From GWE2-40-63 sp050179685 (GTDB taxonomy: Bacteria > Bacteroidota > Bacteroidia > Bacteroidales > SZUA-534): 64,000 nucleotides of DNA. Positions 25,372 through 35,098 of this stretch are shown here, one piece after another; the stretch's first letter is position 1; each line of letters opens with the position of its first letter. The notes beneath the pieces are model-generated. The model was given only the letters and a program-made list of their open reading frames with translations, had not been told where the DNA came from and searched no databases. Where the stretch lies: NCBI GenBank assembly GCA_050179685.1, contig JBFXEW010000027.1, forward strand, positions 1 through 64,000, written 5' to 3'. The position numbers were made by a program, and so were the translations under genes.

Positions 25372-26270
25372 TGGAAAACTATCATACACCGGTATTACTG
25401 GAGCAGAGCATCGACGGCCTTTCCATTAAACCCAACGGAATTTATGTTGATTGTACTTTTGGAGGAGGTGGCCATTCGCGGGCAATTCTCGACAAACTAA
25501 CTACAGGCAAGCTCATTGCCTTTGATCAGGATAAAGATGCCTGGAAAAATAAACCCAACGACGACCGCTTAATTCTTGTGCAGGGTAACTTCCGTTACCT
25601 GCGGAATTATTTACGCTACCACAATGCTGAAAAGGTCGACGGTATTTTGGCCGATTTGGGTGTATCGAGTCATCATTTCGATGATGAAACCCGTGGATTT
25701 TCGTTTCGCTTCGATACGGGACTCGACATGCGGATGAATCAGTCAGCGGAACTTACAGCAGAGAAGGTGCTAAACGAATACAGTGTTGATGATTTAAAAA
25801 CCATTTTTAAAGTTTATGGTGAATTGAACACCGGCGGACGCATTGCCGGGTTTATCGACCGTTTTCGCAAGCAGCAAAAAATTGAAACCGTTGAACAATT
25901 TAAAGAAATTCTGAAACCCATATTGCCTCCTAAAGCGCAATCGAAAGTATTGGCTCAGGTGTTTCAGGCTTTGCGCATCGAGGTAAATCAGGAAATGGAA
26001 GCGCTAAAAGAAATGTTGCTTCAAACTTCTTTGGTGCTTAATCCGGGAGGCCGCCTGGTTGTAATTACTTATCATTCGCTTGAAGACCGCCTGGTAAAGA
26101 ATTATATAAAAAATGGAATGTTCGTGGGCGAAGCTGAAAAAGATTTGTACGGCAATGTTTCAGTTCCTTTTGCTACGGTTAACCGAAAAATTATTGTTCC
26201 CGACGAGGAAGAGATTCTTAGGAATAGCAGGGCACGCAGTGCCAAATTGAGAATAGCTGAAAAGATTTAA
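25371..26270 (+). CDS. rsmH: 16S rRNA m4C1402 N4-methyltransferase RsmH
   Basis: RsmH (MraW) methylates the N4 of C1402 in 16S rRNA using SAM. The 299 residues include HTPVLLEQSIDGL at the N terminus, the SAM site VDCTFGGGGHSRAIL (near residue 27), DGILADLGVSSHHFD (near 92) and the C-terminal VVITYHSLEDRLVKNYIK (near 227). It sits second in the dcw cluster, as usual. Confidence 0.96.
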   Translation: MENYHTPVLLEQSIDGLSIKPNGIYVDCTFGGGGHSRAILDKLTTGKLIAFDQDKDAWKNKPNDDRLILVQGNFRYLRNYLRYHNAEKVDGILADLGVSSHHFDDETRGFSFRFDTGLDMRMNQSAELTAEKVLNEYSVDDLKTIFKVYGELNTGGRIAGFIDRFRKQQKIETVEQFKEILKPILPPKAQSKVLAQVFQALRIEVNQEMEALKEMLLQTSLVLNPGGRLVVITYHSLEDRLVKNYIKNGMFVGEAEKDLYGNVSVPFATVNRKIIVPDEEEILRNSRARSAKLRIAEKI

Positions 26271-26296
26271 ATGCAACCTGGTAGATTATTCACGAA

Positions 26297-26665
26297 ATGA
26301 AACTATTTGGCAAACGAAAAATAATCAGTAGTAAAAACGAAGGAAAGATGCCCCTAAAAAATGTACTTGACGGGAGTATTCTTACTAAAGATGTGGTTAT
26401 TGAGCAGTTGCCCTATTTGTTGTTTTTGACTTTTGTTGCGGTTTTGTATATCGGTAATCGCTACCATTCAGAAAAAATTGTGCGCGAAACCAGCAAAACC
26501 CAGACTGAATTAAAAGAGTTAAGAGCCGAAAGTATTACTACCGCATCAAAACTTATGTACATCAGTAAACAATCGGAAGTTATAAAGCTGGTGAATAAAA
26601 AAGGACTGGAGTTGGAAGAGGCCGTAGAGCCTCCAAAAAAGTTAAGAGTAGCTAAAAATGACTGA
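26297..26665 (+). CDS. ftsL: FtsL-like bitopic division protein
   Basis: This 122-residue protein has a cytoplasmic N-terminal part, one transmembrane helix (LPYLLFLTFVAVLYIGNRYH, near residue 37) and a coiled-coil-like periplasmic part (RETSKTQTELKELRAESI). The layout and the position between rsmH and ftsI identify it as the FtsL counterpart; sequence identity with known FtsL proteins is always low. It overlaps ftsI by 8 bases. Confidence 0.85.
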   Translation: MKLFGKRKIISSKNEGKMPLKNVLDGSILTKDVVIEQLPYLLFLTFVAVLYIGNRYHSEKIVRETSKTQTELKELRAESITTASKLMYISKQSEVIKLVNKKGLELEEAVEPPKKLRVAKND

Positions 26666-28775
26666 AAACAATACACGAAAAGAGCTTGTGGTTCGCCTTA
26701 GCATGGTTTACATTGCTGTGGTGGCTTTTGCTTTGGTGATAGTTGTTAAAGTAGTCTATTTGCAGGTAGCCGAACACGACAAATGGATTAATGCCAATAC
26801 AATCAGTCAAAAAGATATTGTTATTGAACCCGATCGGGGCGATATTTGTGCTTCCGATGGCAGGATTCTGGCCACCTCGGTTCCCTATTATGAGATTCGT
26901 CTCGATTTAAAAAGCTCAGGTATTACCGAAGAAATTTTTAATAAAAACATCGATTCTTTAGCCCTGGCTTTATCAAATCTTTTTCGCGACAAGTCGGCCA
27001 ATGAGTACAAACGTGAGTTAATAGCCCAGCGGGCAAAGGATTCCCGGTATCATTTGTTGCGGCGCAGGGTAGATTACACCCAACTAAAAGAATTAAAGAC
27101 TTTTCCCATTTTAAATCGGGGACAATACAAAGGCGGGCTGATTGTAATTCAGGAAAACAGAAGAATTCAACCCTTTGTAAATCTGGCCAGTCGTACCATT
27201 GGCTACCAAAGTAAGGGAGGATCCGATGTAGGACTCGAAGATGCTTTCAACAACTTTTTAAGTGGTGAAAAAGGAGTGCGCATGGTACAGCGGATAGCCG
27301 GAAATTATTGGATGCCCGTGAACGATGGCAGCGAAATAGAGCCTCAAAACGGATACGATGTAATTACCACCATCGATATAAACTTGCAGGATGTAGCTCA
27401 TGCAGCGCTGCATCATCAGTTGCAAAGGCATAGTGCCAGTCATGGTGTAGCCATTCTAATGGAAGTAAAAACCGGCGATGTTAAAGCCATTGTGAACTTA
27501 AAACGCGACAAGGAAGGTTTTTATACCGAACAATTTAATTATGCCATAGGCGAACGCACGGAACCGGGTTCTACCTTTAAGCTGCCGGCACTAATGGTGG
27601 CTCTTGAAGATGGTTATGTTGATTTGGACGACAGTGTTGACACCGGAAGCGGTGTGGTTCGTTACCACGACAAAGATGTACGCGATTCTAAAGAAGGTGG
27701 ATATGGTAAAATAACCGTTCAGCGGGCTTTCGAAGTTTCATCGAATGTAGGATTGTCGAAAATAATTACACAATATTATACCGGAAACGAAGAACGCTTT
27801 GTAAAAGGATTAAAACGAATGTCGCTTACCGAGCGCCTGAATGTTGACATTAAAGGAGAGCGCTCACCCTATATTAAATTTCCGTCCGACACTTTGTGGT
27901 CCGGAGTTTCGTTGCCCCAAATGGCCTACGGGTATGAAGTGGAGCAAACTCCTTTACAGATACTTACTTTTTATAATGCAGTAGCCAATAACGGAAAAAT
28001 GCTGCGTCCCCGGTTTGTAAAGGCGGTTGCCGATCACGGAAGGGTTGTCGAGCGTTTCAGTACCCAGGTTATTAATCCAACCATTTGTTCACGATCAACC
28101 ATTAATAAGGCAAAAAAGATGCTTGAAGGGGTAGTGGAAAGAGGTTCGGCACAGAACCTTAAGAATTCAAATTATAAAATTGCAGGAAAAACCGGAACTG
28201 CCCAGATAGCGAATCAGAAATATGGTTACAAATACAATTCTCAGGTAAGCTATCAGGCATCTTTTGTGGGGTATTTTCCGGCCGATAATCCCCGTTACAG
28301 TTGCATTGTGGTGGTGAATGCGCCATCGAGCGGAGTTTACTATGGAAACCTGGTTGCTGGCCAGGTGTTTAAAGTAATTGCCGATAAGGTATATTCCACC
28401 AGCCTCGATATGCACGAAGCAATAGTCGACCAGCAGTTAATAGCTGAGAATATTCCCTACACCCGAAACGGACATAAGCTTGAATTGGAACAAGTGTTGA
28501 AAGAATTGTCGATTCAATCGGTAGGGATTGATATAAATTCACAATGGGTAGCCACAGCAAAACGTGATACTACGGTTCAGTTATATAACCGCTATGTTAA
28601 AAAGAATGAGGTTCCCGATGTAAGTGGCATGGGAGCCAAAGATGCTTTATATATTCTTGAAAACCTGGGTTTGCATGTAATTATGCATGGCCGGGGTACA
28701 GTTAATTCACAATCGATTCAACCGGGGAGCCGTATTAATAAAGGAGATAAAATTGTAATAAATCTAATATCGTGA
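26658..28775 (+). CDS. ftsI: Penicillin-binding protein 3 (FtsI/PBP2B type) with a PASTA domain
   Basis: This septal transpeptidase cross-links peptidoglycan together with FtsW. The 705 residues have an N-terminal membrane helix (VYIAVVAFALVIVVKVVY), a dimerisation domain, and a transpeptidase domain with SxxK in GSTFKLPAL (near residue 304), SSNVGLSK (near 370) and KTGTAQ (near 511). The last 60 residues form one PASTA domain (VPDVSGMGAKDALYIL onward). The TGA stop overlaps the GTG start of murE by four bases. Confidence 0.95.
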   Translation: MTENNTRKELVVRLSMVYIAVVAFALVIVVKVVYLQVAEHDKWINANTISQKDIVIEPDRGDICASDGRILATSVPYYEIRLDLKSSGITEEIFNKNIDSLALALSNLFRDKSANEYKRELIAQRAKDSRYHLLRRRVDYTQLKELKTFPILNRGQYKGGLIVIQENRRIQPFVNLASRTIGYQSKGGSDVGLEDAFNNFLSGEKGVRMVQRIAGNYWMPVNDGSEIEPQNGYDVITTIDINLQDVAHAALHHQLQRHSASHGVAILMEVKTGDVKAIVNLKRDKEGFYTEQFNYAIGERTEPGSTFKLPALMVALEDGYVDLDDSVDTGSGVVRYHDKDVRDSKEGGYGKITVQRAFEVSSNVGLSKIITQYYTGNEERFVKGLKRMSLTERLNVDIKGERSPYIKFPSDTLWSGVSLPQMAYGYEVEQTPLQILTFYNAVANNGKMLRPRFVKAVADHGRVVERFSTQVINPTICSRSTINKAKKMLEGVVERGSAQNLKNSNYKIAGKTGTAQIANQKYGYKYNSQVSYQASFVGYFPADNPRYSCIVVVNAPSSGVYYGNLVAGQVFKVIADKVYSTSLDMHEAIVDQQLIAENIPYTRNGHKLELEQVLKELSIQSVGIDINSQWVATAKRDTTVQLYNRYVKKNEVPDVSGMGAKDALYILENLGLHVIMHGRGTVNSQSIQPGSRINKGDKIVINLIS

Positions 28776-30229
28776 GTAGTTTACAACAAATAATGCAACA
28801 TATTGAAGTGCTTAGTTGGCATGGCGAACAAAATCCTACGATTGGTCAAATCCGGTTCGATTCACGCCAGCTTATGCCACACGATATTTTTGTTGCAGTT
28901 AAAGGGTTCCAAACCGATGGGCATGCTTATATAGCTAAAGCTATCGAAAGCGGAGCTGCTGTAATTGTTTGTCAGGAAATGCCTGCTGAGCTAAATGAAA
29001 AAATCACCTATATTCAGGTTGCTGATTCGGCAGAGGCCCTTGGTATAATGGCTTCTAATTTTTTCGGAAACCCATCGGAGCAGTTAAAACTGGTTGGGGT
29101 TACAGGAACCAATGGAAAAACTACAACAGTGACTTTGCTCCATCAGTTGTTCGTAAATCTGGGATACAAAGCGGGATTGTTATCTACCATTTGCAATAAG
29201 GTACACAATCAGGTTGTGGTTGCCACGCACACTACGCCCGATCCACTTCAGTTAAATCAGCTTTTAGCCGACATGGTAGCTTCGGGCTGCGATTATTGTT
29301 TTATGGAAGTCAGCTCGCATGCTGCTCACCAAAAACGCATAGCCGGATTAACTTTTGCCGGAGCTGTGTTTTCAAATATTACACAAGACCATTTAGATTA
29401 CCACGAAACATTTGCTGCTTATATAAAAGCAAAAAAAATGTTTTTCGACCACTTGCCAGCCTCTTCGTTTGCCTTAATCAATTCCGACGATAAAAACGGA
29501 AAAATAATGGTGCAGAACTGTAGCGCTAAAGTGCATACTTATGGCTTGAAAAGCATGGCCCGCTTTATGGGAAAAATTCTGGAACGGCATATCGATGGAA
29601 TGCTGGTTTCCTTCGATCACACAGAAATCTGGACTCGATTTATTGGAGGTTTTAATGCATACAATTTGCTGGCAGTTTATGGAACAGCACTTTTGCTGGA
29701 TCAACAAAAGGATCAGGTTATTAAAGAATTAAGCCGCTTGTTACCGGTCGAAGGACGTTTTCAGTATCTAAAATCAAAATCGGGTAAGCTGGCGATTGTC
29801 GATTATGCACACACCCCCGATGCGCTCGAAAATGTTTTAACAACCATCCAGGAAATAAAAGAGGGTGATGGAAAAGTAATTACCGTAGCCGGTGCCGGCG
29901 GAAACCGCGATAAAACCAAACGTCCGTTAATGGCTCAGGTTGCTGTAAAATACAGCACTCAGGTAATTCTTACTTCCGACAATCCCCGCGACGAGGATCC
30001 GGAAGCAATTATTGCCGACATGAAAGCCGGGGTGTTACCTCCTTATACCAACAAACTTTTGTCGATTACCAACCGGAAGGAAGCCATCCGAACCGCTTGT
30101 ATGCTGGCCCAGCCGGGCGATATTATTTTGGTTGCAGGCAAAGGTCACGAAACCTATCAGGAGGTAAAAGGAGTTAAGCATCATTTTGACGACAGGGAAG
30201 TAATTGTAGAAATATTTGAAACCGAATAG
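28772..30229 (+). CDS. murE: UDP-MurNAc-tripeptide ligase MurE
   Basis: MurE adds the third amino acid of the peptidoglycan stem peptide. The 485 residues show the ATP-binding VTGTNGKTTTVTLLH (near residue 109), SSHAAHQKR and the C-terminal motif DNPRDEDP (near 410). The DNPR form is associated with meso-diaminopimelate as substrate, which suggests DAP-type peptidoglycan. The GTG start codon overlaps ftsI by 4 bases, so translation is probably coupled. Confidence 0.95.
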   Translation: MSSLQQIMQHIEVLSWHGEQNPTIGQIRFDSRQLMPHDIFVAVKGFQTDGHAYIAKAIESGAAVIVCQEMPAELNEKITYIQVADSAEALGIMASNFFGNPSEQLKLVGVTGTNGKTTTVTLLHQLFVNLGYKAGLLSTICNKVHNQVVVATHTTPDPLQLNQLLADMVASGCDYCFMEVSSHAAHQKRIAGLTFAGAVFSNITQDHLDYHETFAAYIKAKKMFFDHLPASSFALINSDDKNGKIMVQNCSAKVHTYGLKSMARFMGKILERHIDGMLVSFDHTEIWTRFIGGFNAYNLLAVYGTALLLDQQKDQVIKELSRLLPVEGRFQYLKSKSGKLAIVDYAHTPDALENVLTTIQEIKEGDGKVITVAGAGGNRDKTKRPLMAQVAVKYSTQVILTSDNPRDEDPEAIIADMKAGVLPPYTNKLLSITNRKEAIRTACMLAQPGDIILVAGKGHETYQEVKGVKHHFDDREVIVEIFETE

Positions 30230-30231
30230 TT

Positions 30232-31482
30232 ATGTTGTATTATTTGTTTGAATACCTTGAATCGATGAATGTACCTGGCGCAGGTATGTTTCAGTACATT
30301 TCATTCCGTTCGGGAATGGCCATTATTTTTTCCTTAGCCCTTGCAGCTATATATGGCAAGCGGGTAATCCGGTTTTTGCAAAAAAAGCAGATTGGCGAAG
30401 TGGTACGCGATTTAGGGCTCGAAGGTCAAATGCAAAAAAAAGGAACTCCAACCATGGGGGGGCTTATTATTTTAGGCGCTATTGTAATTCCGGTTTTGCT
30501 TTTTGCCAAACTCGACAACATATATATAATATTAATGCTGATAACAACCGTTTGGCTTGGCTTTATTGGCTTTGTCGACGATTACATTAAAGTTTTTAAG
30601 AAAGATAAAAAAGGACTGGCCGGAAAGTTTAAAATACTGGGCCAGATTGGTTTGGGTTTAATAGTGGGGCTTACGCTTTATCTGAGCGACGATGTGGTTA
30701 TTCGCGAAAAAGTTCCAACCACCGGCGCTGAACCTAAAATTGAACTCACCACCGATGAAATTAATGCTGAAACACCCGGATATCAGGTTATCGATGTAAA
30801 ATCGACCAAAACAACCATTCCCTTTTTAAAAAATAACGAAGCCGATTATGCCAACCTGGTAAAGTTCCTTGGTGAAGAAGCATCAAAAAAATGGGGCTGG
30901 GTGGTTTTTGTTATTGTGGTTATATTTATAATAACTGCGGTGAGCAACGGAGCCAACATGACCGATGGTCTCGATGGTCTTGCAACCGGAACATCGGCTA
31001 TAATGGGTGCAACACTGGGAATTCTGGCCTACGTTTCGGGTAACTTAATATTTTCCGATTACCTGAACATTATGTACATACCACATACCGGCGAGCTGGT
31101 TGTTTTTGCCGCTGCATTTATTGGAGCTACCGTAGGTTTTTTGTGGTACAATTCGTATCCGGCTCAGGTTTTTATGGGCGATACCGGGAGTTTATCACTG
31201 GGTGGAATCATCGCAGTTTATGCCATTATTATTCATAAAGAATTGTTGATTCCCATATTATGTGGAATCTTTTTAGTCGAAAACCTCTCGGTAGTTATGC
31301 AGGTGTCGTGGTTTAAATATACCAAAAAGCGTTTTGGCGAAGGCCGCCGCATCTTTAAAATGGCTCCTCTACACCATCATTATCAGGTTAAAGGAATGCC
31401 CGAGGCTAAGATAGTAACCCGTTTCTGGATAGTGGGAATTATGTTGGCTGTATTAACCATTGTTACCTTAAAAGTCAGGTAG
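30232..31482 (+). CDS. mraY: Phospho-MurNAc-pentapeptide transferase MraY
   Basis: MraY makes lipid I at the inner membrane. It has about ten membrane helices and the family motifs KKGTPTMGG (near residue 69), FVDDYIKVFKKDKKGL (near 114), NGANMTDGLDGLA (near 241) and PLHHHYQ (near 383). At 416 residues it is about 55 longer than the E. coli enzyme, because of a hydrophilic insertion at about 155-222 that precedes the helix KWGWVVFVIVVIFIITAV. This insertion is typical of Bacteroidetes by my recollection of the family. Confidence 0.95.
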   Translation: MLYYLFEYLESMNVPGAGMFQYISFRSGMAIIFSLALAAIYGKRVIRFLQKKQIGEVVRDLGLEGQMQKKGTPTMGGLIILGAIVIPVLLFAKLDNIYIILMLITTVWLGFIGFVDDYIKVFKKDKKGLAGKFKILGQIGLGLIVGLTLYLSDDVVIREKVPTTGAEPKIELTTDEINAETPGYQVIDVKSTKTTIPFLKNNEADYANLVKFLGEEASKKWGWVVFVIVVIFIITAVSNGANMTDGLDGLATGTSAIMGATLGILAYVSGNLIFSDYLNIMYIPHTGELVVFAAAFIGATVGFLWYNSYPAQVFMGDTGSLSLGGIIAVYAIIIHKELLIPILCGIFLVENLSVVMQVSWFKYTKKRFGEGRRIFKMAPLHHHYQVKGMPEAKIVTRFWIVGIMLAVLTIVTLKVR

Positions 31483-31485
31483 TAT

Positions 31486-32829
31486 ATGATGCAAAATGGA
31501 AAAATAGGTGTTTTAGGAGCTGGCGAAAGTGGTGTTGGTGCAGCACTTTTGGCTAAAGCAAAAGGATTCGAGGTGTTTGTTTCCGACTTTGGGTCAATTG
31601 CCGATAAGTATAAAGAAGAAATGAATCAGCATCAGATTGCCTGGGAAGAGAACGGACATACCATTGAAAAGCTTAATACCGCCGGCTTAATTATTAAAAG
31701 CCCCGGTATTCCTGATAAAGCTCCTATTGTTACCCATTTAGGTGAAGAGGGAATTGCAATTGTTTCCGAAATTGAATTTGCGTGTTCATACACCCAGGCT
31801 TTTGTAATTGGAATTACCGGCAGCAACGGAAAAACCACTACAACCCTGCTTACTTATGAGATTCTAAAGCGGGCCGGATTGAATGTGGGGCTTGCCGGAA
31901 ACATCGGAAAAAGTTTCGCCCGGCAGGTAGCTACCGAAAACTTCGATTATTATGTGCTTGAATTGAGTAGTTTTCAGCTTGATGGCATGTTTAGCTTTAA
32001 AGCCGATATTGCTGTTCTCATGAACATTACGCCCGATCATTTGGATCGCTACGAATATAAATTCGAAAATTATGTGGCTTCAAAATTCCGCATCATTCAA
32101 AACATGACGAAAAATCAAAAGCTGATTTTTTGCCACGACGATGAAGTAATTGTGGAAAGGCTGAAGCAAATAAACCCCGACATTGAATTGCTGCCTTTTT
32201 CGTTAAACGAAAAGTTGTTGCAAGGGGCATTTGTCGAAGACGATCAGTTAGTTGTTAAACTCAATAATTCTGAATTTACTATGGATATTAAGGATTTAGC
32301 TTTGCAAGGCAAGCACAACACCTACAATTCCATGGTGGCTGCGGTTGCTGCCAATGTGCTTCAAATTAAAAAAGAAACCATCCGCGATTGTTTAACCAAT
32401 TTTCAAGGGGTTGAGCATCGTTTGGAACCGGTTATACAAGTACATAAAATTGAGTTTATCAACGACTCAAAAGCCACCAATGTGAATTCAACCTGGTATG
32501 CTCTCGAAAGCATGAAAAAGCCCATTGTCTGGATTGTTGGCGGCATCGACAAAGGTAACGATTATGAAAAACTTTTGCCGATGGTAAAAGAGAAAGTAAA
32601 GGCCATAGTTTGTCTGGGAGTCGATAATACGAATATTCATAAGGCTTTCGACGGGCAGGTAAAAACAATTGTTGATACACAGTCGATGGACGAAGCCGTG
32701 CGTTCTGCTTATTTTCTGGCAGCAAATGGCGATGTAGTATTGTTGTCACCAGCATGTGCCAGCTTCGATTTATTTCAGAATTATGAAGATCGTGGACGAA
32801 AATTCAAACAGGCAGTAAGGAATCTGTAA
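31486..32829 (+). CDS. murD: UDP-MurNAc-L-alanine--D-glutamate ligase MurD
   Basis: MurD adds D-glutamate to the stem peptide in the cytoplasm. The 447 residues have an N-terminal Rossmann-like GVLGAGESGVGAALLAKAKG, the ATP-binding GITGSNGKTTTTLLTYE (near residue 109), NITPDHLDRY (near 180) and the C-terminal LLSPACASFDLFQNYEDRGR (near 418). It lies 3 bp after mraY. Confidence 0.96.
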   Translation: MMQNGKIGVLGAGESGVGAALLAKAKGFEVFVSDFGSIADKYKEEMNQHQIAWEENGHTIEKLNTAGLIIKSPGIPDKAPIVTHLGEEGIAIVSEIEFACSYTQAFVIGITGSNGKTTTTLLTYEILKRAGLNVGLAGNIGKSFARQVATENFDYYVLELSSFQLDGMFSFKADIAVLMNITPDHLDRYEYKFENYVASKFRIIQNMTKNQKLIFCHDDEVIVERLKQINPDIELLPFSLNEKLLQGAFVEDDQLVVKLNNSEFTMDIKDLALQGKHNTYNSMVAAVAANVLQIKKETIRDCLTNFQGVEHRLEPVIQVHKIEFINDSKATNVNSTWYALESMKKPIVWIVGGIDKGNDYEKLLPMVKEKVKAIVCLGVDNTNIHKAFDGQVKTIVDTQSMDEAVRSAYFLAANGDVVLLSPACASFDLFQNYEDRGRKFKQAVRNL

Positions 32830-32840
32830 AAGATGAATTT

Positions 32841-34019
32841 GTGAAAGAAAAATTTATAAAATATTTTAAAGGCGATACGGCCATCTGGCTCATCCTTTTT
32901 TTACTGGCTATCTTTTCGATGCTCACGGTATTTAGTGCCACCGGAACTTTAGCTTACAAAAAAATGGGAGGCAACACCTCATACTTTTTATTCAGGCATG
33001 GAGCGTTCCTGGCTTTTGGTGTGGGAATTGTTTTTCTGGTTCACAATATTTCGTACAAAGTGTATTATGCCTTATCGCAAATGTTGCTCTATTTAAGCGT
33101 ACCCCTGCTTGCCTGGACCCTTTTTAAGGGAGTTAGCCTGAACGAAGCAGCACGATGGATTACCCTGCCGGGAACAGGAATCTCATTTCAAACTTCCGAT
33201 TTTGCCAAATTTGCATTAATTATGTATGTAGCCCGGGTGCTCTCCCGAAATCAGGAGCAAATAGCCGATATTAAAGCAGCTTTTCAGCCCATATTAATCT
33301 GGACACTTATTGTTTGCGGATTAATTCTTCCGGCAAACTTCTCTACAGCGGCCATGCTTTTTGTTATTTGTGTGGTTCTGATGTTTATTGGGCGGGTTAA
33401 GATGAAACATCTTTTGGGTCTGGTTGGTGCAGGCCTTGTTGCTTTGGCATTATTTATAGCACTGGTTTGGAACATGCCCGATAAAGGACGTGTGGGTACC
33501 TGGAAAGCCCGTATCGAAAGTTTTGTTGACGACGATAGCGAAGGAAATTACCAGTCGAATCAGGCAAAGATTGCTATTGTGCAGGGCGGTTTATTTGGTC
33601 GCGGCCCGGGGAATAGCATACAACGTAACTTTTTGCCTCACCCGTATTCCGATTTTATTTATGCCATAATTCTCGAAGAGTACGGTTTGTTGGGAGGGGT
33701 AATTATCTTGCTGCTTTACCTGTTTTTATTGTATCGGGTAGGTATCATTGTCCGAAACAGCCAGCGAACCTTTCCGGCTTTTTTGGTGGTCGGACTGGCC
33801 TTTAGTCTGGTTTTTCAGGCCCTTTTAAATATGGGCGTGGCGGTAAACGTTTTTCCGGTAACCGGACAAACCTTACCTTTTGTAAGTATGGGTGGAACTT
33901 CAATAATATTTACCAGTGTGGAGTTTGGTATAATTTTAAGTGTGAGCCGCACGGTTCAGCCCATTAAGGATCCAATTGCAAACGAACAAGAAATTGAAAC
34001 CGATGAAGATAATTATTAG
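32841..34019 (+). CDS. ftsW: Septal peptidoglycan glycosyltransferase FtsW
   Basis: This SEDS-family protein polymerises glycan strands with FtsI. The 392 residues form about ten membrane helices, with FSATGTLAYKKMGG in the first loop, AARWITLPGTGISFQTSDFAK (split by a helix edge near residue 95), GPGNSIQRNFLPHPYSDFIY (near 252) and FPVTGQTLPFVSMGGTS (near 338). The start is GTG. The 3' end overlaps murG by 17 bases. Confidence 0.95.
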   Translation: MKEKFIKYFKGDTAIWLILFLLAIFSMLTVFSATGTLAYKKMGGNTSYFLFRHGAFLAFGVGIVFLVHNISYKVYYALSQMLLYLSVPLLAWTLFKGVSLNEAARWITLPGTGISFQTSDFAKFALIMYVARVLSRNQEQIADIKAAFQPILIWTLIVCGLILPANFSTAAMLFVICVVLMFIGRVKMKHLLGLVGAGLVALALFIALVWNMPDKGRVGTWKARIESFVDDDSEGNYQSNQAKIAIVQGGLFGRGPGNSIQRNFLPHPYSDFIYAIILEEYGLLGGVIILLLYLFLLYRVGIIVRNSQRTFPAFLVVGLAFSLVFQALLNMGVAVNVFPVTGQTLPFVSMGGTSIIFTSVEFGIILSVSRTVQPIKDPIANEQEIETDEDNY

Positions 34020-35094
34020 CGGAGGAGGAACAGGCGGCCATATTTTTCCGGCATTGGCCATTGCACGAGCATTGCAACGTCGCGACAATCAGACGGAAAT
34101 ACTTTTTGTAGGAGCTCACAACCGGATGGAGATGGAAAAAGTGCCTGCCGCAGGATATAAAATTGTTGGACTTCCGGTAACCGGATTTCAACGGCGTTTA
34201 TCGATGAAGAACCTGGCTTTTTTCCCAAAGCTGCTTATTAGTCTTACCAAGTGTAAAAGTATTATAAAGGCATTTAAACCCGATGTGGTTATTGGTGTGG
34301 GCGGTTTTGCCAGCGGACCACTGCTTTGGGTGGCTCAACGAATGAAGATTCCAACGCTGATTCAGGAGCAAAATTCTTACGCAGGAATTACCAATAAATT
34401 ACTGGCTCGCAAAGCAGCCCGTATTTGTGTGGCTTACGATAGAATGGATCGCTATTTTCCCAAAGCAAAAATTACCAAAACGGGGAATCCGGTTCGGAAC
34501 GATTTAACCGATCTTAAATCGAGGATTCCGGAAGCTTTGCAATTCTTTCATCTCGATAAGAATAAGAAAACCATACTGGTTGTGGGGGGTAGTCTGGGAG
34601 CCCGAACCATTAACGAAAGCCTGGCTTTTAATCTTGATGAGTTGATTCGCCGTAATTTCCAGGTTATCTGGCAAACAGGAACTTATTATTACGAAAGCGC
34701 CAAATTAACGCTGGAGCAATACGCAGGTCATCATGTGCAGGTGCATCAGTTTATAAACCGTATGGATTTGGCTTTTGCCGCTGCCGATTACATTATTTCG
34801 CGCGCCGGCGCCGGTACCATTTCGGAATTATGCATTGTCGGGAAACCGGTAATTCTGGTGCCAAGCCCAAATGTAGCAGAGGATCATCAGACAAAAAATG
34901 CAATGTCGCTGGTTGAAAAAGATGCGGCAATAATGGTTAAAGACAGCGATGCCAGGGAAAAACTGGTGACTCGCCTGCTTGAGCTTACCGGTAACGAGAG
35001 CCGTGGAGTAGAACTGGGGGTTAATATTCAGAAACTGGCCAAACCCAATGCCGATGAGTTGATTGTTGATGAAGTTTATCGTTTAATACCGTAG
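34003..35094 (+). CDS. murG: UDP-GlcNAc:lipid I GlcNAc transferase MurG
   Basis: MurG converts lipid I to lipid II at the inner face of the membrane. From the ATG at 34003 it is 363 residues and begins with the family G-loop MKIIISGGGTGGHIFPALAI. Other motifs are IGVGGFASGPLLW (near residue 93), GGSLGARTINES (near 190) and SRAGAGTISELCIVGKP (near 265). An upstream in-frame ATG at 33976 adds only unconserved residues within ftsW. Confidence 0.96.
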   Translation: MKIIISGGGTGGHIFPALAIARALQRRDNQTEILFVGAHNRMEMEKVPAAGYKIVGLPVTGFQRRLSMKNLAFFPKLLISLTKCKSIIKAFKPDVVIGVGGFASGPLLWVAQRMKIPTLIQEQNSYAGITNKLLARKAARICVAYDRMDRYFPKAKITKTGNPVRNDLTDLKSRIPEALQFFHLDKNKKTILVVGGSLGARTINESLAFNLDELIRRNFQVIWQTGTYYYESAKLTLEQYAGHHVQVHQFINRMDLAFAAADYIISRAGAGTISELCIVGKPVILVPSPNVAEDHQTKNAMSLVEKDAAIMVKDSDAREKLVTRLLELTGNESRGVELGVNIQKLAKPNADELIVDEVYRLIP

Positions 35095-35098
35095 TGTT

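Noticed and set aside
24853..25389. 178-residue reading frame opposite mraZ
   Set aside because: mraZ on the plus strand is firmly identified and fills the same DNA; the antisense frame has no recognisable features.
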